IMG/VR virus record: IMGVR_UViG_3300037234_000920
Location: 1-27,658 of that record
DNA: 27,658 nucleotides
Strand: one strand, 5' to 3'
From: a virus
Shown one piece after another: positions 1-5,846 of the stretch (position 1 is its first letter; each line of letters starts with the position of its first letter). The position numbers and the translations under genes are program-made. The notes under the pieces are model-generated. The model searched no databases. It was not told where the DNA came from and saw only the letters and a list, made by a program, of their open reading frames with translations.

Positions 1-92
1 GTCTTAAGGAAAAAGGTTTTGAACAATTTGCCCCCCCCTACCCTTAATAATTTTATCAGATAAATAATTTGTTCCTCAAAATTGGCACGGTG

Positions 93-317
93 TTAATCTC
101 TCTTCTTTTTTGTAGTCTTGACCTTGTAACCAACCTTGCGCCCAACCTTTTTCGATTGTATCACCGCGTCTTCTGGAATCAAATATGTTCCGTGTCCTGC
201 TGATGCTATCGCCTTGTATTCGAGGTTGTCATGTAGGCAAGCGTATCGAACTTGGCCCACAGTAAGCCCGTGAAGTTCAGCGTATGATTCCGTTGTATGG
301 TATTTAATGTCGCTCAT
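93..317 (-). CDS. Small HTH DNA-binding protein (excisionase/MerR-like)
   Basis: Protein of 74 residues. The central part (ESYAELHGLTVGQVRYAC, then an aromatic/proline segment LIPEDAV) looks like the short winged helix-turn-helix of excisionase or MerR-type proteins, and the C-terminus is very basic (KVKTTKKKRD). An ATG further upstream exists, but it lies inside the -35 box of a near-consensus promoter (TTGACA, 18 bp, TATACT). The ATG at 317 follows the -10 by only 6 bases, so it is the start chosen here, and the mRNA may be leaderless. It is divergent from the HNH gene. Seen: fold-like pattern and promoter. Inferred: a phage regulator or excisionase. The exact role is open. Confidence 0.6.
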   Translation of the reverse strand: MSDIKYHTTESYAELHGLTVGQVRYACLHDNLEYKAIASAGHGTYLIPEDAVIQSKKVGRKVGYKVKTTKKKRD

Positions 318-323
318 TCTATA

Positions 324-353
324 AGTATAGTTAATGTAAACACTCATTGTCAA
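324..353 (-). promoter_or_regulatory. Near-consensus sigma70-type promoter for the small HTH gene
   Basis: On the minus strand, TTGACA (353-348) and TATACT (329-324) are separated by 18 bp. The expected start point falls on or next to the ATG at 317, which suggests a leaderless transcript. The -35 region overlaps a 13-bp palindrome and a weaker plus-strand promoter. Confidence 0.65.
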
Positions 354-377
354 CATTGAATGTTAATGCTGTATATT
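347..377 (+). promoter_or_regulatory. Divergent promoter and 13-bp operator-like palindrome
   Basis: AACATTGAATGTT (352-364) is a perfect palindrome around a central G. On the plus strand, TTGTCA (347-352) and TGTATA (370-375), 17 bp apart, could drive the HNH gene. The palindrome sits between these boxes and beside the opposing -35, so one bound repressor could affect both directions. The promoter boxes are moderate matches only. Confidence 0.4.
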
Positions 378-439
378 ACTACTGAAGCGGAACACAACAA
401 ACGAACAGAGAACAACCACAAGAACAAGGACAGAACACG

Positions 440-820
440 ATGGCACGAAGAGCAAAAACAGTTTGTCGAAAATTGGGATGTAATACGTTGGTTGAAACTC
501 CTGGTCATTGCGAAGATCATCAGGATAAATCGGTGCAAGAAAAAGGATTTGAGAAACAGGATTATAATAAATCAATGGAAACGAAAAGGTTTTACTCTTC
601 TTATCGATGGACTAAAACGAGCCTGAGACACCGCGCGAAAGTTCCATTGTGTGAGGAGTGTCAAGAGAGCGGGATTGTGCAGATAGCAGAGATGGTTCAC
701 CACGAACCACCTCTTGAAGAACTACTGAAGAGAGGACTGAACGCCCACGATGAACAGTATCTGCACTCATTGTGCAACAACTGTCACCTTGGACACCTCA
801 GAGATAAGAAAAACCATTAG
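440..820 (+). CDS. HNH endonuclease (phage type)
   Basis: Protein of 126 residues with the phage HNH zinc-finger nuclease layout. CEEC (C71, C74) is followed by VHHEPP (H87, H88, E89), the ββα-metal first half. HSLCNNCHLGH (C112, C115, H116, H119) supplies the second cysteine pair and the metal-binding histidines. An extra cysteine/histidine cluster near the N-terminus (C9, C14, C24, H27) may form a second zinc knuckle. AAGGA lies 9 bases before the ATG. HNH proteins of this size often sit beside terminase genes in HK97-like phages and help terminase cut DNA at packaging. The terminase is not in this window, so that role is inferred. It is the only plus-strand gene among the left-end phage genes and converges on the 844 gene. 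Confidence 0.85.
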   Translation: MARRAKTVCRKLGCNTLVETPGHCEDHQDKSVQEKGFEKQDYNKSMETKRFYSSYRWTKTSLRHRAKVPLCEECQESGIVQIAEMVHHEPPLEELLKRGLNAHDEQYLHSLCNNCHLGHLRDKKNH

Positions 821-843
821 GGATCAAATGGCTTATTAATTCC

Positions 844-1398
844 TTAAAATGGAGATCTATAGTCAATGATAAACGAGGTAATGAAAGATGTTTCAGATAT
901 AGCGTCAACAACGAATGCTTCTAAATCTTGTTGTTGTTTATAAAAATTAATAGCACCTTCCCAAGTATCGTCTACAGTTGATAAAACAACGAGTTCCGCA
1001 ATCGTAAATACGTCTTTTTGCACCGGTGAACCTGGTATTGTCCAGTTATCTATTCTTACAAGTTCATTCCCTGTATTGTTTCGCGGTCTCACAATATCAG
1101 GAATACCAGTTCCAAGATAAATAGTAAGCGCACCGGTGCTTGTTGATATAAACGGCAAATTGTTTGCGCTAAATGAGAGCGTTACACTTTGCCCCGTTCG
1201 GTCAAATATCGCTTGCTGTGAAAGTGTGCTGCAGTCAACTCCGTTGGTTCTAATTATCGCATCAGAAACCGCAGCCTGAACGTCAAGGTTTTCTTTGAGC
1301 CAAAGCGTGTTTCCTTCAATACGATTAAAATCATCAGCGTCGACCCCCTCTTGAACGGCAGGGCTCCAATCTGTTTTTGGTGTTTCCCATTCTGACAT
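844..1398 (-). CDS. Small virion-associated protein, tail/fibre-like
   Basis: Protein of 184 residues. The N-terminus reads MSEWETPKTDWSPAV followed by a DADDFNRIEGN motif. The pattern W..P.TDW, then DFNRIE.N, is common at the N-termini of small phage tail, baseplate or fibre-associated proteins. The rest is beta-rich with Thr/Ser and no clear catalytic motif. Of two adjacent ATGs, the second (1398) is chosen because GGAGG lies 6 bases upstream; its A is shared with the TGA of the preceding gene (TGATG), a sign of translational coupling. It is far from the late operon, beside the replication-type gene, which is unusual for a virion protein unless the genome is circularly permuted around this end. 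Confidence 0.5.
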   Translation of the reverse strand: MSEWETPKTDWSPAVQEGVDADDFNRIEGNTLWLKENLDVQAAVSDAIIRTNGVDCSTLSQQAIFDRTGQSVTLSFSANNLPFISTSTGALTIYLGTGIPDIVRPRNNTGNELVRIDNWTIPGSPVQKDVFTIAELVVLSTVDDTWEGAINFYKQQQDLEAFVVDAISETSFITSFIIDYRSPF

Positions 1399-1619
1399 CA
1401 TTCACCTCCACGAAGAATGTTTATTTGTTTATCTGTTAATCCAATTTCAACCAATGCAGGAGTGGTCCACTTTTCGGCGAGAAAAACACTGGTTGTTTCC
1501 CACCAAGAAGCGCGCGTTTCTGAAGCTTCAAGAGCCTGCTCAAAAGCGGTGATTCCGCTTCTTAAACTTTCAGCGTGTAATTGATTATCTGATTTTTGTA
1601 ATGGTTCTTCTTTCTCCAA
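1398..1619 (-). CDS. Hypothetical protein, 73 residues, TTG start
   Basis: A short acidic protein that I do not recognise. It is helical in character, with QALEASETRASWWETTSVF in the middle and LTDKQINILRGGE at the end. The best start is a TTG preceded by AAGGA about 9 bases upstream. Its TGA overlaps the ATG of the virion-like gene, so the two are probably translated together. Position and size would fit a chaperone or partner of that protein, but no motif supports this. Confidence 0.55.
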   Translation of the reverse strand: MEKEEPLQKSDNQLHAESLRSGITAFEQALEASETRASWWETTSVFLAEKWTTPALVEIGLTDKQINILRGGE

Positions 1620-1640
1620 TTTTACCGATCCTTTTTGATA

Positions 1641-2168
1641 TTACCCGATGTTTTCAACAAAACATCTATCCACATAGAACTCTGTTTGATTGCATCGATA
1701 CGCCCAGAACGCTCTAAAAATAGTCTCTTTCGTAACGGTATCGAACAGGTTTTCATATTTTTCACAGAAATGAACCGCGATGTCATGTCGATTTGCGGAA
1801 TGTTTCCCTTCTCCCTCACTCATCCACATTGAGAACTTTTCAAGTGAATACTGTAAATCGTGACTCATCCAAACATCAGGGAACAAATCACGGAACGAAT
1901 ACCACCAGAAATGAGACCCTTCTGATTTTGATCTGAACACCTGAAGCCATAGGTGAATCGAGTTGTCTGTCTCTTCCAGAAAGAACTCAGTCACCGTTCG
2001 TTCTGCTCTCTGCTCATCAATTTGCCACACTAAAAGTATTTCCTCGAAATCATCGAACAGGCGGTTGCACCAATATTCATCGTGCGGTTTCACAATTGCC
2101 GTTGCTCTACCGAGATCTATCATCCCGATTGTGAAGTAGTCCACCGATAGAACAAGTCGGTTGTTCAT
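1641..2168 (-). CDS. Hypothetical protein coupled to the replication-type gene
   Basis: Protein of 175 residues, unusually rich in aromatics (many W, F and Y) and acidic residues; no family recognised. The segments GSHFWWYSFRDLFPDVW and FRAFWAYRCNQTEFYVDRC are typical of its composition. Its ATG overlaps the stop of the upstream winged-helix gene (TAATG), so both are in one early transcript. There is no signal peptide or clear membrane helix. It could be an accessory replication or host-takeover protein, but only its position suggests this. Confidence 0.65.
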   Translation of the reverse strand: MNNRLVLSVDYFTIGMIDLGRATAIVKPHDEYWCNRLFDDFEEILLVWQIDEQRAERTVTEFFLEETDNSIHLWLQVFRSKSEGSHFWWYSFRDLFPDVWMSHDLQYSLEKFSMWMSEGEGKHSANRHDIAVHFCEKYENLFDTVTKETIFRAFWAYRCNQTEFYVDRCFVENIG

Positions 2169-3022
2169 TATTTTGAATCTCTTTCCGCACCACTACCTGC
2201 TTTGATCATATCTCTAAAAGCTGCTTTTTTTTCTTCGTCGTCAGATTCCCATATTCTATCACCGAGTTCATCTGTTTCTTTCTTCTGGATAATTGCGGTT
2301 TTTTCAATTCGTTTCGTTTGAGTTGTCTTTGATTGAACATCTTTTGGATCTGGTTCTTTGTAGTTTTCAAGTCGTGATATAAGAACTCCAATTCCATCAA
2401 CAGTTTTATTTTCGATATCTTCTTTCGTCTTTAAGTAAATTGTTTTTACTGTTTGAGAAGATAGTTTTTTAGCAATAGAAACCAATCGTGAAGGTTCTTT
2501 ACAAAGGTTTAATGTTTTAGATAAGAAAAGAAAAACCTCCTCCTCCTCATTTGAAAGAGTCCCCGTTTTTTGGGGTAAGGGGGAGGACTCTCTTTGTTGA
2601 CTCTCTTTAAAATGACTATCTTCATGTACGATAGGTGAAAGTTGTGTGTGGGGAGGCGTAACTTTCACTTGTTGGCGAGATGTAGGTTTTACGTGTTCCG
2701 ATGCGTAATTTTTACTTGTACCGAGAATAGTAGACTCTAAGAAGTGGTATGAGTCATTTTCGTTTCTCATCCTGTTTCCTCTTTCAACCTCAATCAATTT
2801 GGTATTAACTAATAGTTTCAATGCTGCTTGAACGGAACTTAGTGAGATCCCAAGCTCATCGGCAAGTGTTTGCTGCATCGGATGACAAGAGCCGTTTTCA
2901 CCGCAATACCTCATCAATCGGCCATAAATAAGTTTTGAATTTGGAGTGAGTGGTTTATGCTTGCAAATTCCTTCAGGTATATAAATACCGTTGTATCTCT
3001 TGTATGGGTTAAAACGTGCCAT
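2168..3022 (-). CDS. Winged-helix phage replication initiator-like protein
   Basis: Protein of 284 residues. Residues about 10-95 form a helix-turn-helix domain of the type found in phage O-like or DnaD-type initiators: TPNSKLIYGRLMRYCGENG, then TLADELGISLSSVQAALKLL as the recognition part, then a wing with LIEVERGNRMRNEN. A Ser/Pro/Gln/Glu-rich linker follows, then a mostly helical C-terminal part. An in-frame ATG 9 codons upstream lacks a ribosome site; AAGGGG just before 3022 supports the later start. The family normally binds the phage origin and recruits helicase loader or helicase. Here that is inferred, and no iteron-like origin was seen inside the gene. A promoter with its -35 inside a palindrome lies upstream (3172-3201). 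Confidence 0.7.
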   Translation of the reverse strand: MARFNPYKRYNGIYIPEGICKHKPLTPNSKLIYGRLMRYCGENGSCHPMQQTLADELGISLSSVQAALKLLVNTKLIEVERGNRMRNENDSYHFLESTILGTSKNYASEHVKPTSRQQVKVTPPHTQLSPIVHEDSHFKESQQRESSPLPQKTGTLSNEEEEVFLFLSKTLNLCKEPSRLVSIAKKLSSQTVKTIYLKTKEDIENKTVDGIGVLISRLENYKEPDPKDVQSKTTQTKRIEKTAIIQKKETDELGDRIWESDDEEKKAAFRDMIKAGSGAERDSK

Positions 3023-3171
3023 ATTTCCCCTTAAAACAAAAATAGCCATTGAACGGTACTCACTTTAGCAGTCTTAATACCGGCAACCACATAAGCCGAT
3101 TTTAAGAAGTGAGCCGAACAACGGCATTGATTTTATTGTGGTTATGTTTTCGATGTGCTAACACCGTATAT

Positions 3172-3201
3172 AGTATACATTTTCCCACTACATAAAACCA
3201 A
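3172..3201 (-). promoter_or_regulatory. Candidate early promoter for the replication-type gene
   Basis: On the minus strand, TTGGTT (3201-3196), an 18-bp spacer and TATACT (3177-3172) form a plausible sigma70 promoter. It would give a leader of about 140 bases before 3022. The -35 lies inside the palindrome at 3197-3231, so a bound repressor would block it. Promoter boxes only; no experimental support. Confidence 0.5.
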
Positions 3202-3231
3202 ATAATATTGTATTGAATGATATTATTTGGT
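3197..3231. promoter_or_regulatory. 12-bp perfect inverted repeat, operator-like
   Basis: ACCAAATAATAT (3197-3208) is repeated inverted at 3220-3231 with an 11-base spacer. It overlaps the -35 of the leftward early promoter and lies upstream of the rightward cassette region. That is the expected place for a repressor controlling both. It has no T-run and is very AT-rich, so a terminator is less likely. Confidence 0.5.
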
Positions 3232-3356
3232 GAGAGGAAACACCAAAAACAAAGAAAAGTAAAATAAATGTGGCATTCTGAAAACCACAATCGTATATTT
3301 AGGGTGTTCGAGAGGTGACTGTCTCGGTATTGAAATGATCGTTTAAAAAAAATTAC

Positions 3357-3449
3357 GGCTCTTGTTCAAGAGTGGTTTGCTGCTTTAACGATCGGCACCG
3401 TGGGATTTGTCCCCCACACTAAACCACGAAACGAACAAGAGCCTTTTTT
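3357..3449 (+). ncRNA. Branched structured RNA ending in an intrinsic terminator
   Basis: GGCTCTTGTTC (3357-3367) pairs perfectly with 3433-3443 and is followed by six Ts. Inside, GTGGTTT (3372-3378) pairs with AAACCAC (3421-3427) and GTGGG (3400-3404) with CCCAC (3413-3417). The result is a multi-part structure far larger than a plain terminator. A further hairpin, CGAGA/TCTCG, lies upstream at 3309-3326. GCTTTAACGATC (3382-3393), outside these stems, is perfectly complementary to 3483-3494 in the next gene. It may be a small RNA, or a leader that attenuates the cassette region. No convincing promoter was found, though TATATT at 3294-3299 is a possible -10. Confidence 0.5.
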
Positions 3450-3468
3450 CGTTTAGGAGACAGACTGA

Positions 3469-3549
3469 ATGAGTTGGAATAAGATCGTTAAAGCCTACCG
3501 CAAGCCCACCGCCCCGAAACCACTTCCAGCGTGGTCAAATGTCAAATAA
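3469..3549 (+). CDS. 26-residue leader peptide ORF
   Basis: A very short ORF starting MSWNKIVKAYRKP and ending PLPAWSNVK. AGGAG lies 9 bases before the ATG, a better ribosome site than most genes in this region have. Its stop overlaps the start of the next ORF by 11 bases, which fits translational coupling. Codons 5-9 contain GATCGTTAAAGC, perfectly complementary to a segment of the structured RNA just upstream, so its translation may be regulated by that RNA. No function is recognisable; it is Pro/Lys-rich. Confidence 0.5.
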   Translation: MSWNKIVKAYRKPTAPKPLPAWSNVK

Positions 3550-3748
3550 TAAAATAAAACGCCCCTGTGTTCATTGTGGCGAAGGTGTCCGAGTTGAAAC
3601 AGAACGTAAACGTTCGAAAGTTTGGGACACTTCCAAGGAAACCAAAGACAACACAATCGGGTATTCAATGGAACTGAACGTGTTTTTTCTGTCAGAATGT
3701 TGTAACACAAAGTCATTCCTTCACGTGGAAATTGCAGAGAAAAAATAA
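3539..3748 (+). CDS. Small zinc-finger-like protein
   Basis: Protein of 69 residues with a CVHC knuckle near the N-terminus (PCVHCGEG) and a second cysteine pair later (SECCNTKSF), likely a small zinc-binding fold. It overlaps the 26-residue ORF by 11 bases and has only a weak ribosome site, so it is probably translated by coupling. It is followed within 10 bases by the parS palindrome and then the first attC-like repeat, so it behaves as the first gene of the cassette region. Its specific role is unknown. Confidence 0.55.
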   Translation: MSNNKIKRPCVHCGEGVRVETERKRSKVWDTSKETKDNTIGYSMELNVFFLSECCNTKSFLHVEIAEKK

Positions 3749-3756
3749 TATAGAGA

Positions 3757-3772
3757 TGTTTCACGTGAAACA
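3757..3772. promoter_or_regulatory. parS: parS centromere-like site (exact consensus)
   Basis: The 16 bases TGTTTCACGTGAAACA match exactly the widely conserved bacterial chromosomal parS bound by ParB, and the palindrome extends to 20 bp (3755-3774). No parA or parB gene is in this window, so the site would use host ParB or a phage ParB encoded elsewhere. It abuts the left end of the first attC-like repeat. A weaker site centred on CACGTG at 3722-3727 lies exactly 40 bp to the left. Confidence 0.8.
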
Positions 3773-3828
3773 TCAACAAACTGGTGTAGTGCTGAGGCAC
3801 GAAGACACCTACAACCAACTGGTTATGA
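3772..3828 (+). repeat. attC-like site 1
   Basis: Left core ATCAAC (3772-3777, degenerate) and right core GTTATGA (3822-3828). The inner arms TGGTGTAG (3782-3789) and CTACAACCA (3809-3817) pair with one unpaired base on the right arm. Confidence 0.65.
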
Positions 3829-3850
3829 TACCAGTGGAAATGAGTCAAAG

Positions 3851-4117
3851 ATGGGAATAGGAGCTTATCACGGTGGGGGTGAAGATTGTGAATCACCTTG
3901 TACAGATTGTACTAAAGTATACCCAACTAAGTTTAGTTTTACAAACAATATAAAGAGAATAAAGACACTGCCTAAAAACCACAATGGATCTTTTAAAGTG
4001 TGTCGAGAGTCTGGAGTAATTGACCTCATTAGAGTTGATTTGTATAAAGAATCAAGTGGCGAATCTTTTCATATAGCATACTGGGAAGCAGAAAAAACAT
4101 TGTTTATAGAACTATAA
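3851..4117 (+). CDS. Cassette ORF, hypothetical, cysteine-containing
   Basis: Protein of 88 residues. It has an N-terminal cysteine cluster (CESPCTDC) and a basic middle part (NNIKRIKTLPKN), then a predicted beta-rich C-terminal half. No family recognised. It lies between attC-like sites 1 and 2; the stop codon is immediately followed by the left core of site 2, the tight packing typical of integron cassettes. The ribosome site is weak (GGAA 11 bases upstream). A mini-ORF starting at the ATG in the site-1 core overlaps this start. Confidence 0.6.
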   Translation: MGIGAYHGGGEDCESPCTDCTKVYPTKFSFTNNIKRIKTLPKNHNGSFKVCRESGVIDLIRVDLYKESSGESFHIAYWEAEKTLFIEL

Positions 4118-4178
4118 TAACGCACCAGTGGGGTGCAACGAGGAACGAGGCAGTCATCCTCAACGGGATTGGTTATGC
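4115..4178 (+). repeat. attC-like site 2
   Basis: Left core TAATAAC (4115-4121) overlaps the stop of the preceding gene; right core GTTATGC (4172-4178). The inner arms pair imperfectly (CCAGTGGGGTG with CATCCTCAACGGG). Confidence 0.65.
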
Positions 4179-4197
4179 CCTTACAGAAAGAACGAAA

Positions 4198-4590
4198 ATG
4201 ATTTGTCCAAAATGTAAATCAACAAACATCAGAACTGAACGAAGCCCAATTGGTGAAGTAAAGTGCAATGATTGTGGTTTTGTACTTAAAGAGAGGGGTA
4301 GTAAAGAAAAACTATTACCTATTACTGAGCAAGATTACCCGATGCCCCCAGTGAAAGAGCCAATTAAAAACACGGTTATTTCGACACTATCAATCTCCGT
4401 TGGGTTTTCTGCAGAAAGTGCAACAACAGCAATACGTGAGATAGGTTTAATAGTTGGAAAGTATAGTATTTCAGACGAGGATGCAAAACAGATTTCAACA
4501 ATCATACAAGACACTTTGGTTGTAGTTCGAGAGCCTTTGAGTAGGGTTGAAAAGATTAAAAATAAACTGATGCCTAATTATCAGCAATAA
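4198..4590 (+). CDS. Cassette ORF with N-terminal zinc ribbon
   Basis: Protein of 130 residues. Residues 3-26 form a textbook zinc ribbon: CPKCKSTNI, then CNDCGFVL (C-x2-C, 16 residues, C-x2-C), as seen in TFIIB-like and many small phage or bacterial proteins. The remainder (about 45-130) is a soluble, helical region with no recognised domain. The start overlaps a mini-ORF stop as ATGA. It lies between attC-like sites 2 and 3. Nucleic-acid or protein binding is likely from the ribbon; nothing more specific can be said. Confidence 0.75.
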   Translation: MICPKCKSTNIRTERSPIGEVKCNDCGFVLKERGSKEKLLPITEQDYPMPPVKEPIKNTVISTLSISVGFSAESATTAIREIGLIVGKYSISDEDAKQISTIIQDTLVVVREPLSRVEKIKNKLMPNYQQ

Positions 4591-4652
4591 CCGTTACGTG
4601 GTGAGCAAACGTAGCGGAGCGAAGAGCAGACACACCAACGTGTTTGTTATAA
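4585..4652 (+). repeat. attC-like site 3
   Basis: Left core CAATAAC (4585-4591) and right core GTTATAA (4646-4652). Inner arms ACGTGGTG (4596-4603) and CACCAACGT (4633-4641) pair with one extrahelical base, the classic attC asymmetry. It is one of two sites lacking ATG in the right core. Confidence 0.7.
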
Positions 4653-4672
4653 CCTTTTCAGAAAGAACGAAG

Positions 4673-5002
4673 ATGGAATGTGGTATGGATATAAATACAA
4701 ATCCCGATTCAACGAAAGTTGCTTTGTGTTTTGAAAATGAAATTTATGTTGGTGAAGATCTTGATTCACTTATTGAAGAAGTTCGAGAAGCTACAGGATA
4801 CGACATTGAAACTATTGTAAGTATGCTACAAAGAGCAGTTCAATCTTTTGAAACTCTTGGAGAGGCTGCTTCTACACTAGAAAAGAATATGATTGAGTTT
4901 AAAAGACTTGTGAGCGAAGGGGAGGTTTATTTTCCAAATACTCATTTGGAGACAAATCATTTCTATGATCCAAAGCGAAGTAAGAAACGAAAACAGTGGT
5001 AA
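4673..5002 (+). CDS. Cassette ORF, hypothetical, acidic helical
   Basis: Protein of 109 residues. An in-frame ATG at 4598 lies inside the attC-like repeat, so the ATG at 4673, after AAAGAACGAAG, is preferred. The sequence is acidic and helical in the middle (DSLIEEVREATGYDIETIV, then LGEAASTLEKN) with a strongly basic tail (DPKRSKKRKQW). No family recognised. It is the cassette between sites 3 and 4. The basic tail on an acidic body could mark a nucleic-acid contact, but this is speculation. Confidence 0.65.
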   Translation: MECGMDINTNPDSTKVALCFENEIYVGEDLDSLIEEVREATGYDIETIVSMLQRAVQSFETLGEAASTLEKNMIEFKRLVSEGEVYFPNTHLETNHFYDPKRSKKRKQW

Positions 5003-5011
5003 ATTAATCAC

Positions 5012-5077
5012 ATATAATGCCAGCGTCGTTTGCAAACGACCGCAGGGAGAGCAGTCAAATGAACGCACTGGTTATGA
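5012..5077 (+). repeat. attC-like site 4
   Basis: Left core ATATAAT (5012-5018) and right core GTTATGA (5071-5077). Inner arms CGTCGTTTG (5024-5032) and CAAATGAACG (5056-5065) pair with an extra base on the right. Confidence 0.65.
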
Positions 5078-5098
5078 TGAACTTAAATAGGAGCACGA

Positions 5099-5476
5099 AT
5101 GACAAGAATTGAAAAAATAGAATTGCGGTTTGAAAAAGCATTTAAGGGTTATTCATATTCAAAAGATACTTGGAGATCTGAAGTTAGATTGGCTCTTATG
5201 AATATTGCTTGCGGTTACTATAATTGCCACTCAATTGTAGATGTTTTGGTGAGAGCAAAATTGATAACACCAAAGACTAGAAGAATGAATTCAGATGGTC
5301 AACTGTGCCTGTATTACTTCTTTGACATATTAGAGCAAGAAAAGAACGCTGAAATTGAAAAGTGTTACTCTGAAATCAAAGACAAAGAAGTAACTATAAA
5401 AAAATACTGGGATCGAAGCGAGAGATACCAAGACAAGTACATTAAACTTCTTAATGATATTGAAAACACTATATAA
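5099..5476 (+). CDS. Cassette ORF, hypothetical, C-terminal coiled coil
   Basis: Protein of 125 residues with AGGAG 8 bases before the ATG. The first two thirds are a mixed globular region (RLALMNIACGYYNCHSIVDV). The last 45 residues are highly charged and probably coiled coil (FFDILEQEKNAEIEKCYSE onward), ending LLNDIENTI. No family recognised. It fills the cassette between sites 4 and 5; the stop TAA lies inside the left core of site 5 (ATATAAC). Confidence 0.7.
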   Translation: MTRIEKIELRFEKAFKGYSYSKDTWRSEVRLALMNIACGYYNCHSIVDVLVRAKLITPKTRRMNSDGQLCLYYFFDILEQEKNAEIEKCYSEIKDKEVTIKKYWDRSERYQDKYIKLLNDIENTI

Positions 5477-5533
5477 CAGCTACGTGGTTTGCCGTAACGG
5501 AGTGAAGGACATAACCAACGTGAACGGTTATGT
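5471..5533 (+). repeat. attC-like site 5
   Basis: Left core ATATAAC (5471-5477) and right core GTTATGT (5527-5533). Inner arms ACGTGGTTTG (5482-5491) and CATAACCAACGT (5510-5521) pair with unpaired bases on the right arm. Confidence 0.7.
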
Positions 5534-5559
5534 ATAAACTTGATAGAGGAGTATTGCAA

Positions 5560-5772
5560 ATGAGTAATCCATACTATAAACTACAAAAATGTTCTTGTGG
5601 CGAATTCTATAACGCTTGGAGAGGGAATGTGTTTTTTCTTGATTTTGAAGTTTGTCCAAAATGTGGAACGAGCAAAAAAAAATTTGAGCCTGTTGTAGTG
5701 CGTTGGGTGAATGCGCCTGTTTGGTACAATCCACTAAAATGGTTTGATGGTTATTACGAAGAATCTAAATAA
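5560..5772 (+). CDS. Cassette ORF, small zinc-ribbon protein
   Basis: Protein of 70 residues. CSC (KCSCGEFY) and CPKC (VCPKCGTSK) form a probable zinc ribbon at residues 11-37, followed by a tryptophan-rich tail (VRWVNAPVWYNPLKWFDGYY). The upstream ATG at 5530 is in frame but lies in the attC core; AGAGGAG 8 bases before 5560 favours the later start. The reading is open from 5530, so a 10-residue extension is possible. No family recognised beyond the ribbon. Confidence 0.7.
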   Translation: MSNPYYKLQKCSCGEFYNAWRGNVFFLDFEVCPKCGTSKKKFEPVVVRWVNAPVWYNPLKWFDGYYEESK

Positions 5773-5819
5773 TGGTTTGGTGGTGTGCGGAACGCCATCA
5801 CCAACCAATTTGGTTATGA
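5768..5819 (+). repeat. attC-like site 6
   Basis: Short variant. Left core AATAAT region (5768-5773) overlaps the preceding stop; right core GTTATGA (5813-5819). Arms TTTGGTGGTG and CATCACCAACCAA pair with extra bases on the right. Confidence 0.65.
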
Positions 5820-5846
5820 AACAAACTTTAAAGAAAAGAGAATGTT

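Noticed and set aside
31-38. Run of eight Cs near the left edge
   Set aside because: Could be a phase-variable tract, but no gene reads through it here.
3085-3147. Further attC-like site upstream of the array (AACCACA with TGTGGTTATG)
   Set aside because: Only one pair of arms and no left core; lies within the promoter leader of the replication-type gene.
3102-3290. 62-residue minus-strand ORF in the regulatory region
   Set aside because: Runs through the promoter and palindrome and has an unlikely Trp/Cys/Phe composition.
3357-3443. tRNA or tmRNA
   Set aside because: No cloverleaf, anticodon loop or CCA; the long outer stem and T-run point to a terminator-type RNA.
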